Assembly (NCBI RefSeq): GCF_001661345.1
Contig: NW_017962932.1
Location: 186,001-250,000, forward strand
DNA length: 64,000 bases
From: Ascoidea rubescens DSM 1968
Taxonomy: Eukaryota; Ascomycota; Saccharomycetes; Ascoideales; Ascoideaceae
Direction of reading: 5' to 3'
Part shown: piece after piece, positions 32,581-44,038 of the stretch
How positions within the stretch are numbered: position 1 is the stretch's first letter
How the letters are laid out: every line of letters starts with the position of its first letter
Made by a program: the position numbers and the translations under genes
The notes under the pieces: model-generated
Databases searched by the model: none
What the model was told of the DNA's origin: nothing
The model's input: the letters and a program-made list of their open reading frames with translations, nothing else

Positions 32581-32896
32581 TGAACAACAGAACTGGAGAC
32601 AGAAAGCGAGAGGAGGACCAGTGAGCAGCAGGGAACAAGGAGAGAAGAGCAGCAGAAAAAACCAATAAGTTGTCTGCAACCAGCGATGGATGCCAAAGCG
32701 ATAATAATATTATTGCGAAGGAGCCCAAAAGAGCAAGAGAGGTCTAAAAGGTGTTGTCAACGCAAACGCGTGCCCCGGCAGAACCTGCAGATATGTGCAG
32801 CAGGAGCGGCAGAGGGCGGCTGTCTCGATTGGGCCGATGCGATATAATCACTAATCACTAACTACTGCGCTACTGGGGTATTGGGCTATTGGCCGA
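32581..32896. promoter_or_regulatory. SYT1 promoter region inside a GC-rich island
   Basis: This 316-base gap between the CKB1 3' end and SYT1 is moderately to strongly GC-rich, and the enrichment extends into both flanking coding regions. No separate gene is supported. Confidence 0.5.
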
Positions 32897-33925
32897 CTAA
32901 TACACCATTCGTACCCTTCTCTCGTCGGAGGACTGCATCTGCTCTATGTGCTCGTGCTTCTGGCTCTTGCTGACGTTGTTGGTGGGCCTCGTCTTCTGCT
33001 CCTCCCTGCCCTTCACCTTGGGCTTGTCGGTGTTAGAGTTGTCCTCACTATTGTTCTCCTCGTCCGAGTTGTCTTCGCTGTTGTCTTCGCTGTTCTCCGA
33101 GTTTTCCTCCTCCTCTTCTTCGTCTGAGTTGTCTGAGTTGTTGTTCGAGTTGTTGGGGTTCGAGCTGCTGGAGCCAGAGTTGCCGTCGTAGGGAATCAAG
33201 TACTCGCATCGGTTGAACTCTTCGATTTCCTCTTTGCTCTTGGGCTTTTGTCTCAACCACTTCATTCTGGGCCCGCTAACACTCAACTCGTTGATCTTGA
33301 AACCAAATATTTTCAAGCTGAAGCTGTCTTTGGATCGTAAATTACATTGTCTCTGGATCTCGGGGTATAATTTGATAAACAATCCAGGAAAGGTGGTGCC
33401 AAAACACGCCCCGTCGATGTTCAAGTATCTGGAGGAACTTGGAAAGTAGATATCTGAGCACGATGGACAGAACAATCGAACTGTATCCAACCCTGGCTGA
33501 TCGTACAATCCAACCGGCAAAAGATACATACCCTCACAATTAACTCTTGAGCATGATCCAAAATTCCTGTTTTCGTATTTCTCTGCCATTAAGGTCAACC
33601 CAGGTTTCGTCAATATAAATCTGGCATGAATCAATCCATATAAAACCTCGGCACTGTGCTCGATCAATGGCATGGCGGGTATGTTTATCTCGCTTTCTGG
33701 TCCTATATCCAATATCAAATTTAATGATTCTCTATAGTACGACACCATGGATGATAAGCCAGATAGGTTGAAATCATCCTCAATGAATTCTGTAGATATT
33801 TCTACAAAATAATCATGTCCAAACAAAGAACAGAAATTGGAAATCCATGAGTCGTATTCTTCAGATAGTCCATCTTCATCATCATCGTCTTCTCCTGTAA
33901 ATGGTGGATTGGTCCAATTTGACAT
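32897..33925 (-). CDS. CKB1: Casein kinase 2 regulatory (beta) subunit
   Basis: The beta subunit dimerises and docks the catalytic CK2 subunits, guiding substrate choice. The 342 aa protein shows the full fold: an acidic N-terminus (DDDDEDGL), WISNFCSLFGHDYFVEI, FNLSGLSSMVSYYRESLNLI, AEVLYGLIHARFILTKPGL, and the zinc-binding dimer interface with Cys125, Cys130, Cys153 and Cys156 (SCSRVNC and FCPSC). Then comes DGACFGTTFPGLFIKLYPEI. After the core it carries an extra acidic Ser/Glu/Asp/Asn tract (about 252-300) and a basic tail. Such tracts are themselves typical CK2 targets. The tract's coding region lies in a GC-rich zone. CKB1 rather than CKB2 is favoured by the long acidic segment, not firmly. 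Confidence 0.88.
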   Translation of the reverse strand: MSNWTNPPFTGEDDDDEDGLSEEYDSWISNFCSLFGHDYFVEISTEFIEDDFNLSGLSSMVSYYRESLNLILDIGPESEINIPAMPLIEHSAEVLYGLIHARFILTKPGLTLMAEKYENRNFGSCSRVNCEGMYLLPVGLYDQPGLDTVRLFCPSCSDIYFPSSSRYLNIDGACFGTTFPGLFIKLYPEIQRQCNLRSKDSFSLKIFGFKINELSVSGPRMKWLRQKPKSKEEIEEFNRCEYLIPYDGNSGSSSSNPNNSNNNSDNSDEEEEEENSENSEDNSEDNSDEENNSEDNSNTDKPKVKGREEQKTRPTNNVSKSQKHEHIEQMQSSDERRVRMVY

Positions 33926-34218
33926 TATTATTATTAGAGTTGTTGCTGTTTACTGCTGTTGCTGCTGCTCGTTTTTGGTGCTGATGCTAGTCTAAATGCT
34001 GATTTTGGTGCTGATGCTATTAGTACTATGGATATCCCCTTATATTTTCTATTTAGCACTTGTTCTATAACTATAATCCTCTATCACTGTTATCTCTCTC
34101 GTCTCCAACTCCACCTCAGGCCCCTTTTGGTTACAAATTTTTCTTTCCATAAAAACATGCACGTGTATTTACCATGTGTAAGTTCGGCAAGTTGTGAGAT
34201 TTTTAGATTTGTCACTAG

Positions 34219-34226
34219 TTACGTAA
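34219..34226. promoter_or_regulatory. TTACGTAA bZIP (Yap/CREB-type) site in a cluster
   Basis: TTACGTAA is the palindromic Yap-family half-site pair. Related words TTGCGTAA (34237-34244), TTCACGCAA (34254-34262) and CTTACGTAG (34288-34296) follow within 80 bases, about 300 bases upstream of CKB1. Confidence 0.4.
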
Positions 34227-34649
34227 TTTGCGTCAGTTGCGTAAACTGCGTTATTCACGCAACTCACAACTCACACAACTCGCGTTACTTACGTAGCTCG
34301 TGTGTTTTATAGTGATTTTTTTTCTCTCCTTTTGATGAGTATTCACATTCTTATGGATATATCTTTTTTGAAAATATCAATTGAGAATCTCAATTGAAGG
34401 TGTTCATTTGTTTGATTTGTACATTTTGGAACAATAACAGTGAAAATAGCTTGATAGGGTGTTTATTCTGACTGTTTTGATTTCAAATTGGCTATGTGAT
34501 AGATCTGAATGGGTGAAACTTGAAAACTTGACTTGAACTTGAACTTGAAATTCAAACTCAAATTTAATAAATCTTGATTTGTTACAATTATATTATTTTG
34601 TTGTGTTTACTGCATTTTAATTCTAATTTTTAATAGATAAATAAAGAGA

Positions 34650-34839
34650 AATAAAAATAAAAATAAAAATAAAAATAAAAATAAAAATAAAAATAAAAAT
34701 AAAAATAAAAATAAAAATAAAAATAAAAATAAAAATAAAAATANAAAAATAAAAATAAAAATAAAAATAAAAATAAAAATAAAAATAAAAATAAAAATAA
34801 AAATAAAAATAAAAATAAAAATAAAAATAAAAATAAAAA
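34650..34839. repeat. AAAAAT hexanucleotide repeat with an ambiguous base
   Basis: Around thirty units of a six-base AAAAAT repeat run through about 190 bases, with one slipped unit and one unresolved base (n) at 34744. The unresolved base shows that the assembly itself was uncertain here, so the true length may differ. Confidence 0.95.
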
Positions 34840-34920
34840 CAAAAACGGGTTGATAAGGATTATATAATCCCAGGGTGTATAGTATAATAATTAGCCGAGG
34901 TAGGTCAATAAATTAATGAT

Positions 34921-36369
34921 TCAAGAATTGATTACTTCAAATAGATCTAATGGATTGTGCTGATTGTATTGAACATATTGACTAGATTTATTGTCGAGTT
35001 GAAATAACTTGTTATTTGATACATATATACTTTTGAGATTTGGTAAATTTGATAAGTTTGATAGGGTTGATAGGTTTTGAGTATCCGAAATCTCATTGAA
35101 GGACAAATCTAAATAGGATAGATTAGTTAGACTTGATAAGTTTTCGATCTTGGATATATTGTTATAACTCAAGTTCAAATGGACTAGGTTGGATAAGGAT
35201 GATAAATTTTCGATTTTGGAGATTTGGCTATCGGACAATTTTAAAAAATGCAAATTAACCAAGTTGGATAAATTTTGAATTTTAAGATTGTTACTAAAGG
35301 ACAAATTCAAACACTGTAGATTGACTAAATCGGACACATTTTCAATTGTGCTTATTTCATTATTTGATAGATCCAAGTAGAGTAGGTTATTTAAGGTGGA
35401 TAGGTTTTCAATTCTGTGGATTTTGTTAATTGACAAGTCTAGATAATTCAAGTGAACTAGAGTAGATAGGTTTTCAATTTTTTCAATTGTATTGTAGGAT
35501 AGATTCAAATGACGCAAGTGTGATAAGGAAGATATGTTTTCGATTTGGTATATCAGATTTAGAGCCAAATCTAAATGTTTTAGATTAGTCAAATGTGCTA
35601 AATTTTGGATCAGTGAGATATTGTTATCGGATAGATCTAAATGTTTTAAACGAGTCAAGTGTGATAAATTTTCAATAGATTGGATATTGTTTCTTGATAA
35701 ATTCAAGTATTCCAAGTTGACCAAGGAAGATAAATTTTCAATTTTGCCGATGTTGTTATTTATTGACAAGTCCAAGTGTTTTAAATTGACCAAGTTTGAT
35801 AGATTTTCAATTTTGCTAATGTTGTTTCTGGATAGATTCAAGTGTTTCAAGTTGTTTGAATCGAGGAGATTGAATAAAATTGATACGAATAAAACATCTT
35901 TGATAGAGTTCTGGGATATATCTAAGAAGGACAAGTTGATTTTAATCAATTTTGAAAGATTAAGTGTTATGAATTTTTTGAAATCGGTTAGTTTTAGTCT
36001 TAGTATTAAAAAATTTGAGTAAATCAAAGGATTTGAAGAGAATAAAACTAGGTCATTTGAATTGAGCACAATGCAATCTTGTTTGAATTTTTTCAAGCCA
36101 GGGTGATTGGAGGAGCTTTTCAATACAACTCTCTGAAATAAAAGGTTCCAGGATGCCTTCAGTATGAACTCGTTATCTATGAGAGTGAATAAACAAAGTA
36201 TATTGGGAGGGAGATAAGAGAGTATGCTTTCAATGAGATAAAAGGGTAAGGTGGTTATCAAGCTGTACAAGTGAGGGCTGCTGTATATAAGTCTATTGTT
36301 GGCGATCCTAGTCTGATGATAAAGCCTTTCGAGATTCATTTTGGATGTGAATTGAAATTCGATAACCAT
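34921..36369 (-). CDS. F-box-like, SDS22-type leucine-rich repeat protein
   Basis: An N-terminal segment (TTLPFYLIESILSYLPPNIL, near residues 42-61 from the ATG at 36369) looks like an F-box, which would link the protein to SCF ubiquitin ligases through Skp1. After a helical spacer come about twelve tandem 22-residue leucine-rich repeats of SDS22 type (pattern NLxxLxLSxNxIxxIENLSxL), from about residue 175 to 450, then a degenerate cap and a polar tail. Repeats are unusually alike, implying recent duplication. SDS22-type repeats build a curved binding surface. The frame upstream of 36369 has only TTG; another ATG lies at 36339. No catalytic domain is present. Substrate and family name are not recognised. 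Confidence 0.7.
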   Translation of the reverse strand: MVIEFQFTSKMNLERLYHQTRIANNRLIYSSPHLYSLITTLPFYLIESILSYLPPNILCLFTLIDNEFILKASWNLLFQRVVLKSSSNHPGLKKFKQDCIVLNSNDLVLFSSNPLIYSNFLILRLKLTDFKKFITLNLSKLIKINLSFLDISQNSIKDVLFVSILFNLLDSNNLKHLNLSRNNISKIENLSNLVNLKHLDLSINNNIGKIENLSSLVNLEYLNLSRNNIQSIENLSHLTRLKHLDLSDNNISLIQNLAHLTNLKHLDLALNLIYQIENISSLSHLRHLNLSYNTIEKIENLSTLVHLNYLDLSINKIHRIENLSTLNNLLYLDLSNNEISTIENVSDLVNLQCLNLSFSNNLKIQNLSNLVNLHFLKLSDSQISKIENLSSLSNLVHLNLSYNNISKIENLSSLTNLSYLDLSFNEISDTQNLSTLSNLSNLPNLKSIYVSNNKLFQLDNKSSQYVQYNQHNPLDLFEVINS

Positions 36370-37604
36370 GAAAAAAAAAACACTCAACCTTCGCTAAAAG
36401 TTAAAAAAACCAGTAGAAGATCCGGCTCATCCGGAATACGGCATTACACCACGGATATTACGTAATCCTGAAAGTGCTTTCAGCCGAGGCCCACGGGAAT
36501 AGAGTTTAGTGTCTGGCACTGTCTTCAGAACACCAAGAATGGTCTGGCACATTGTTTGCACGTTGGCAGCAGCTCTGACCACAAACAGCCGCTGCACCAT
36601 GATTTGCTGGATTCCCAACTGTAGCAGCTTTCTCTCTATCCACCTAGTGTCGCATCAATGTGAACTGAGCCCAAACGCGCACGTCTCTGGAGCGAGAGGT
36701 ATGAAACACCATTCTAACGGGTCCGGTTTCCGCTTATATAAGCCGCCACTAGCGAGCACGTGCGCTTTTGCTTCTCTGCAGGGCCGTCCGAAGAGGAAGT
36801 GGGCACGGGAATGACGATAATCTCAGACACATTTGCGATATTTTCTGTCGGAGTGTGAATGCTGACAAGCAGGATTGCTCGTACTGTGATTGGTGCAAGG
36901 TGAGAAGCGGGCCGAGTTGGGACGGAATCAGTGGCGTGACCGCGCACCGAGCAATGGAAGGACGGCGGAGGGACGGGGCGCGGGGCTCGCAACGCAGAAG
37001 AGATTCCTCCGCGGGTGTTTTTTTTTTCGTGCACACGAGCGAGGAGAAAACAGAGCGAAACGCGCGGGCGAGACGCAGACGACGGACGAGAAGACGAAGC
37101 AGGGAAAGACACCAAGAAACGACAATAAACAGAAGCAGAAGAAGATCACCTCGAGAGGAAACATCGAGAAGAACGTCCACAGCCTCAGCACCTCGTTCTA
37201 GAGTTATAATGATTCTGCTGCTCTGCTCCTAGAGACACTGCCCAACCCATCGTCCTGCTCTGCTCTGTACTGTTTCTCCCTTCCCCATCCCACAACGACC
37301 CAGCTCTAAGACCTGGCTGAACCTAATACTCCCAACAATAACACTCTTGCCCTGAGGCCAACTGCTCTGCTCTTGCTTCACCACCATTTGCTGCTGCTAT
37401 CTCTCCAGCCCAGTGCCTGCTCTCTTCTTTCTGCTTCCTGTCTGTCTGCCTGTTGTCCTTCAAAGGATTGGAAAGTCAGATGGTTATTTTAAGCTTCTCT
37501 TGCAGATTACATTAATGGTAAAATTCTAAAAGAAAATTCAAAAAAAATTCAAAAAAAAAGTTTCCCTCTCTTCACTTCCCTTTTCTCTGATTATTCAATA
37601 AATA
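36370..37604. promoter_or_regulatory. Divergent promoter between the LRR gene and the SEF1-like gene, with GC-rich island
   Basis: A GC-rich island fills about 36440-37120, followed by a CT-rich leader (37200-37480) and an A-rich stretch before the SEF1-like ATG. It contains a TATA-bearing palindrome GCTTATATAAGC (36732-36743) and a CACGTG core at 36757-36762. Several frames open in the island are Arg/Ser-rich shadows and not accepted as genes. Confidence 0.5.
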
Positions 37605-40600
37605 ATGAGCCAAGTTAATTACAACAACATCAAACCAAAGATACTGCACATTCAACCAAATCACAACAACAATATCAACAGTAATATCAACAATAATATC
37701 AATACTAATAACACCAACACTAACACTAACTGTATTGCTAGTAACAACATCAATAATAACCCTAGTAGTATCATTAATCCCAATACAAATCCAAATTCAA
37801 TTTCAAACAGTCAAAACATGAATCTAAATTCAAACTCGAACTCAAACCAGTTTAATCCCCCAATACTACCTAATAACCAACAACTCCTGAATAACTCAAA
37901 GAACATCAACACTATAAATAATCTCAATAACTTAAATAACTTAAACTTAAATAACTTGGGCAATAACATAAATCATCTACACAACAATTTAAATACCATA
38001 GGTAATTTCAATAAACAAAAAAGGAAAAGAGATTCTGATCAAATTCAAAATATACACCAAAACTTAAATCAAAACACCTCCAACATGAACCAAAATCACT
38101 TTCAAAAATCGAAACAAAAACAAAAACCATCTTCTCTCATAAATAGCAACATCAACACCATCTCTCCAACCTCTTTATCCTCCCTATCCTCTCTCTCCTC
38201 TCTATCTTCAAAACCAACAAACATCGACATCAACTCCAACTCCAACCTACCTCTAAATCGCCAAATCATCAAACCAAAGCCTCCTCATCATCCCTCTGGC
38301 CATCGTCCCGTAACCTCCTGTACCCACTGTAGACAACACAAAATAAAATGTAATGCCTCTGAAAAATACCCTGCTCCTTGCCAGAGATGTGAAAGAATGG
38401 GTCTTCACTGTGAAATTGATCCTCAGTTCAGACCAAGAAAGGGCTCTCAAATGCAGACTTTAAGAAACGAAGTCGATGAACTAAAAGCAAAAATAGAATT
38501 CCTACAAAGAAATGAGTCGATAATCGCTCAGGTCCTATCAAACAAATCCTCCTCTACAAATACTAACAACACCACCACAACATCAAATAATATTCCCACA
38601 GATAATACTAATAATAATAATAACAACAATAACAATAACAATAACAATAACAATTACAATAATAATATTCATAACAATATTCAATCAAACCCAATCAAAC
38701 TCAATCACAATAATACCTCTCTACTACCCGTAATAGAAGAAGAAAATCCAATCAAAAAACTCATAAACTCCAATAATCCTCATCAAAACACAAACCAAAT
38801 TAATAACACCACTACTAACTCTACCACCACTACCACTACCACCAGCATCTCAATTAACCCATCAGCTACTCCTTTCATTGCTAAAACTTACTTGGAGAAA
38901 AACCCAAACTTATTAATCGATCGCACCTCAAACAGTAATTCCCCAATAACCTCCACTAATTCTCAAAACAATTCTTCCTCCTCAATAATTCAAACTAATC
39001 CAAATGATAAATTGTCTTTAATAACTTCAAACTTAACCTCTTCTTCAATCACTTCCTCAATGACTAATAACACCCCCAATAATAATATAATGAAATCTTC
39101 CATAACTGATAATGACCATGCTTCTCCAGAACTATTAAACGACTCAGCTCCTGCTAATAACGATGACAATAATGCTCTTCCTCCAAGTCTCCAACATGCA
39201 ATCCTAGCCAGTAATCATTCTCCTGATTTCTCCTTGCACAGAACAACCAACGATTCAAGCCCCAATACTCCTATCAACATCATTTCCGATTCTGCATCAA
39301 ACAATATCTCCAATAACGACTCCTCCAATGATGCCTCCAATAATAATGAAAACAATTCCAAAATAAAAATTGAAAACTCTCCTCCTCCAATAATAACTGC
39401 ACCTCCAACTGAATTTAACCTTGGTGATGTTAGAATTCCCCTAGAAAAAGCAAACGAATTACACTCAAGATTTGTTAATCACTACTTGCCTTTCTTCCCA
39501 ATTTTACACACAAATAATGCAATCGAATTATATACTCAATCACAATTGTTATTTTGGACCGTATGTTTAACCGCCTGCCTATCTGATCCAGAACCAACTC
39601 TATACAATAAATTGGCATCTTTAATTAAACAATTGGCAATAGAAACTTGCTGGATTAGAACTCCCAGATCAACTCACATTGTTCAGGCCTTATTAATACT
39701 AAGTTGTTGGCCACTACCAAATCAAAAAGTCCTTGATGACTGTTCATATAGATTTGTTGGTTTAGGCAGAAACTTGGCTTTCCAGTTAGGTTTACATAGG
39801 GGTAAATTTATTTCAGAGTTTTCAAGAACACAAGTTGCTCTACCAAATGCTGTTAAATGGAGAACAATGACTTGGTTAGGTGTTTTTTTTCATGAACAAT
39901 TTTGGGCCTCGGTTTTAGGTTTACCTGCTTCATTACAAACTGATTTCTTAATTGAAAATGCTAGGTTAGATTATTCTTTACCCAAAAATTTTAGATGTTT
40001 AATATGCTTGGCCATATTTCAAGCTAAATTGGCTAATGTTATGGGCTCTTCTGTAACAAGTCCCGATGGTTTAATGGAAGGTCCAAATAGAGCTGGCGCT
40101 TTAAACATTTTACAAAGAGAATTAGAAAGATTGATTTTTAAATTAAAAATTGATGATCCAATATCTGAAATATACCACTTGTATGTCAAATTAATGATTT
40201 GCTGTTTTGCATTTTTACCCGAGACTCCAACCGAAGACCAAACAAAATACGTCACAATGGCCTATTTATCGGCTACAAGAATTATAACTACTTTTTCTAA
40301 ATTGGTCGAAAATAAGCAATTAAGCGAATACCCAATATATGTCAGACATGCTGTTACCTATTCTGCTTTCATGTTATTTAGGTTACATTTAACACCATTA
40401 TTGCTTGACAAATATATTGACTCAGCGAGACAAAGTATTGTCACAGTTCACAGATTATTTAGAAATATGTTGGCAGCATGGAAAGATGTTAACAATGATA
40501 TATCAAGAACTGCAAAAGTTTTGGAAAATCTAAATTATGTTATAATTACTCAACCTGAAATCTTCCTTGAAGGTGAAGGAATCATAGTTAAAATGAGATC

Positions 40601-41409
40601 TCATTTAACAAATTCGTTATTTTATGATTTAGTTTGGTGTGTCCATGAAGGTAAGAGAAGAGCGATAGCTAGTGAAAAAACCGAGCAACTACATTTAGTA
40701 GAAAACAAAAAACCTGAAACTGAAATTGAAGATAAATCTAAAGACAAAGCTTCAAGTGATACTAAAACCGACAGTAATGATAAGAATAAAAGCGAAAACG
40801 AAAAATCAGACCAAGATAAAGATAAACCAAAAGATAAAAAAAATCAAAATAAAGATATAGATATTGAAGCTAATAAAAAACAGGACAAATCATCAAGTAG
40901 TAATAAAGATGGGGAGAAAGCATCTGAAAAAAGCCATAAGGATTCACATTATAAAATTAATGCAATAATGCCAAATGGTCAAAAAAGACCTATACCTTTG
41001 CCATTTTATAATCAAATCACCAAAGATAATTTTAAAACCATCACCACAACAACGCCAGGAGGTACAACAGTCACAACTTTAGTGCCAACTCAATCAGCAA
41101 TATCCAATGCCAAAGCTAGTGCAACTGCTGCTGGATTATCTGGACCAACTGAAATTAATGGTATACCATTGATATTGTTAGAAGCTACTGGTAGTGTTGA
41201 AAAGGTTAAACATCATCATGAAGGTGTCAAAAAACAGAAACTTAATGACAACATGAGTAAATCCATACAACACAATAATATTAGTAGTCATGGTAATAGC
41301 AATCCAAAACTTAATAATAGCATAATTGGACCAAATTCACATAACCCACAAAGTTCACCAAATTCACATATGGTTAATATGGACCACCACCATCACCATC
41401 ACCATCATC

Positions 41410-41460
<51 letters not shown>

Positions 41461-42042
41461 TTGATAATAATAATATTAATATTAATAACAATAGTGACAT
41501 AATTAATAAAAGCAAGCAAAACAATAACAATAATAATAAAAATATTAATTCAATTAATTCAATATCAACAAATCAAATTAATATTGGAAACAATAACTAC
41601 AATAAAGATACTAATATGGGCGATAATACCAATAAAAATATAAACATTAATGCCATGTCTAATATATTGACTGTACCAAATACTAATAATATACCTAATA
41701 ATAATATACCTGATAATAATATACCTAATAATAATGCATTGAATATAAATAGTATGAACAGTATGGGTAACATGTCTAATATTAACAATAAAAATGCAAG
41801 AAATTCAATGAATAATATGAATCAAATGGGCAATCCTAATAATAACAGTAACAATAATAACAATAAAAATAATAATTGGAACTTTAATAATAAGTCTATA
41901 CCAACAATTCCTCCAAATAACAGTCCAGTTTTAAGCGCACAAGCAATGAATCATAATGGCAGTTTAAATAATATGAACAGTATAAAGAATAGTATGATTA
42001 ATAACATTAGTAATAACATTAGTAATAACATGAATAATTACA

Positions 42043-42078
<36 letters not shown>

Positions 42079-42638
42079 GCGTTATAAATACTAATATTTT
42101 ACCGCACCACCATCAAACCAATAATTCTAATATAAGTTCTATTTCTATATCTAGTGACAATCAAATGACAAGATTTAACGGTACTAGTGGGAACAGTGTA
42201 AATAATAATTTTAGTGTTCTTAATGCGTTTATTGGAAATAATAGTCAACAATCAACACCTATGGCTAATAGCTATTCAACAAATAGCAACGCAAGTAATT
42301 TCCATAATTCATACCGTGGTGCTAATAATTGTAACAGCAATAATAATAACAATACTAATAATAGCAATAATTTGAATCCCATTAATATGACATCGCAAGG
42401 AGGCACACCAAACTCTGTTGGTAATGGAATGAATATAATGACACCACATCATAACCAATATCAACAACAAATGCAACAGCTGCAACTGCAACAGATAATT
42501 GGCGGTAACAATAATAACAACAACATAGAAACAGATTTTCAATTTGATAATTTTTTTCAAAATCAAAACTTCGATTGGATGGAAGGAACAGATGATTTTT
42601 TAGGATGGCTAGATATGAACATGAAACCCGAATTTTGA
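37605..42638 (+). CDS. SEF1: Zn2Cys6 transcription factor, SEF1-like
   Basis: The 1677 aa protein has a fungal binuclear zinc cluster with Cys at 239, 242, 249, 259, 262 and 269 (spacing CX2CX6CX9CX2CX6C). The cluster wording (RPVTSCTHCRQHKIKC, then GLHCEIDPQFRPRKGSQMQ) is that of the Sef1/Leu3/War1 group, most like Sef1 from memory. A coiled coil (LRNEVDELKAKIEFLQRNES) follows and would mediate dimerisation. Residues about 610-1000 are the fungal-specific regulatory domain (FFPILHTNNAIELY through SVLGLPASLQTDFL). The remainder is Asn-rich, with a short acidic/aromatic C-terminus (NFDWMEGTDDFLGWLDMN) that looks like an activation domain. Sef1 controls iron-uptake genes in Candida albicans. 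The N-terminal 230 residues are almost pure Asn/Ser low complexity. Confidence 0.7.
41404..41461 (+). repeat. AAT repeat coding poly-Asn in the SEF1-like gene
   Basis: About nineteen AAT codons follow a run of His codons (41385-41409). A similar, shorter AAT/AAC run lies near 42045-42078. Confidence 0.92.
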
Positions 42639-43065
42639 TTAATGTTTTTTAAATGACATAATAGTATATTAATTTGTTCACTCAAGAGTCTAAGAATTAA
42701 GTAATTCAGGAATCAAGAATTTAAGAATTTAATTGTTAATGGATTTTTTTTTTTACATTTTTTTTTTATTTTGTTATTTTTTATATATTTTCAGACTTTA
42801 ATTTTTATTTACTATGATTTTTTTTCCTTATAATTTTTTTTGTTCATTTCATTTTGTTTAATTAATAATTTAATAGTTTAACAGTTTAGTTGGTTTTATT
42901 TATTCTTTTTAGTTTTTTTATGTATAATGCGCATTTACTCATTTACTTTAATATATAAGATTGTGATAAGAATATTTATTATGGCTATTTAGGGGAATAA
43001 TAAAAGTTGGAGAAAAAAAGTAGAAAATACGATATTGAAAAATAATATTAACTAATTATTTTCAA
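42639..43065. other. AT-rich gap between convergent SEF1-like and PRX1 genes
   Basis: Poly-T and poly-A runs dominate. No gene, repeat array or RNA was recognised. Confidence 0.5.
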
Positions 43066-43848
43066 TTATTCTTTTAAATTGGTGTAACGTAAATAAGGTT
43101 TGACAGCTGTGAAATCACCAAATTTCTTTTTAGCATCAGCATCAGATAAAGTTGGAGGAATAATAACTTTTTGACCCTTTTGCCAATTGACAGGAGTGGC
43201 CACGCCAAATTTGTCAGTTGTTTGCAAGGCTTCAAGAGCTCTTAAAACCTCGGAAGTGTTTCTACCAACGGATGGTGGATAGGTTATAATGGCTCTAATT
43301 TTCTTTGAGGGATCAATTATGTAAACTGATCTAATTGTTTGGACGATTGTGTTGGTTGGCAAATTTTCGAAAGATTCTTGGTCAATCATGTTATAAACAT
43401 ACGAAATCTTTTTATCCGAATCATCAATAATTGGGAATTGGAATTTTTTCTTTGAGATTTCTTCTAAATCCTTGATCCATTCCAAGTGACTTTTAACGTC
43501 GTCGGTGGATAAAGCAATCAACTTTGCATTTTTTTCGCCAAATTGCGAGAGTAGTGAGTTGAATTCGTTCAATTCAGTTGTGCAAACTGGCGTGAAATCA
43601 GCCGGATGAGAAAACAAAATGACCCAAGAATTGGACTTAGTAATAAAGTCGTGGAAATCAATTGCGCCTTCATTAGTAGTAGCGTTAAAATTTGGTGCAA
43701 TTGAGTTAATACGAATAATCGGAGGATCTTTTGTGAAGTCAAAAGAGGAATTAAATCTTCGAAAGGGGAGATATTGAGCTTGAACCGAGGAAACTCTTAA
43801 CAATCTCGAGGCAGCTGGAGCAATCGAAGAGGATAGTCTAGATAACAT
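43066..43848 (-). CDS. PRX1: Mitochondrial 1-Cys peroxiredoxin
   Basis: Prx1 reduces peroxides in the mitochondrial matrix. From the ATG at 43848 the protein is 260 aa and starts with a clear amphipathic, Arg/Ser-rich presequence (MLSRLSSSIAPAASRLLRVS). The upstream ATG at 43869 would add seven hydrophobic residues that spoil it. The peroxidatic site HPADFTPVCTTE places the catalytic Cys at residue 89, with Thr86 and Pro87 of the PxxxT/SxxC motif. The Prx6-type C-terminal domain (RSVYIIDPSKKIRAIITYPPSVGRN and following) is present and lacks a resolving Cys, so it is the 1-Cys type. The promoter holds two CACGTGAT sites. The identification is secure. Confidence 0.93.
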   Translation of the reverse strand: MLSRLSSSIAPAASRLLRVSSVQAQYLPFRRFNSSFDFTKDPPIIRINSIAPNFNATTNEGAIDFHDFITKSNSWVILFSHPADFTPVCTTELNEFNSLLSQFGEKNAKLIALSTDDVKSHLEWIKDLEEISKKKFQFPIIDDSDKKISYVYNMIDQESFENLPTNTIVQTIRSVYIIDPSKKIRAIITYPPSVGRNTSEVLRALEALQTTDKFGVATPVNWQKGQKVIIPPTLSDADAKKKFGDFTAVKPYLRYTNLKE

Positions 43849-44030
43849 CGCAACAAAAATACAGACCAAAAAAAAGAAGAGAACAGCAGGAATTGAGTGA
43901 ATTTAAGCACAAAAAATAAAAAAGTGCGATCAAAGAGCTAAAGTCACATCAAAGAGTGAGCTCTATTTATATTCTGTTGATATTGGGGAAGTGGATCAAA
44001 TCATCATCGAAATCAGGAAAATCGCAACTG

Positions 44031-44038
44031 CACGTGAT
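44031..44038 (+). promoter_or_regulatory. CACGTGAT (Cbf1-type E-box) upstream of PRX1
   Basis: CACGTGAT lies 183 bases upstream of the PRX1 ATG. Read on the gene's strand it is ATCACGTG, matching the Cbf1 consensus. Confidence 0.45.

Larger units (their letters stand above)
33926..34920. other. CKB1 upstream region and AT-rich hexanucleotide repeat
   Basis: The CKB1-proximal part carries a cluster of TTACGTAA-like sites (34219-34296). Beyond about 34310 it becomes AT-rich and ends in a long AAAAAT repeat. No gene is supported; the plus-strand frame at 33959-34312 is probably chance. Confidence 0.45.

Noticed and set aside
32581-32679. N-terminal extension of SYT1 with a signal-peptide-like run
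   Set aside because: It has only a TTG start and lies in GC-rich promoter sequence; the ATG at 32580 is preferred.
36749-37232. Arg/Ser-rich frames in the LRR/SEF1-like promoter
   Set aside because: Opposing frames of equal length exist in the same GC-rich sequence, so openness is a composition effect.
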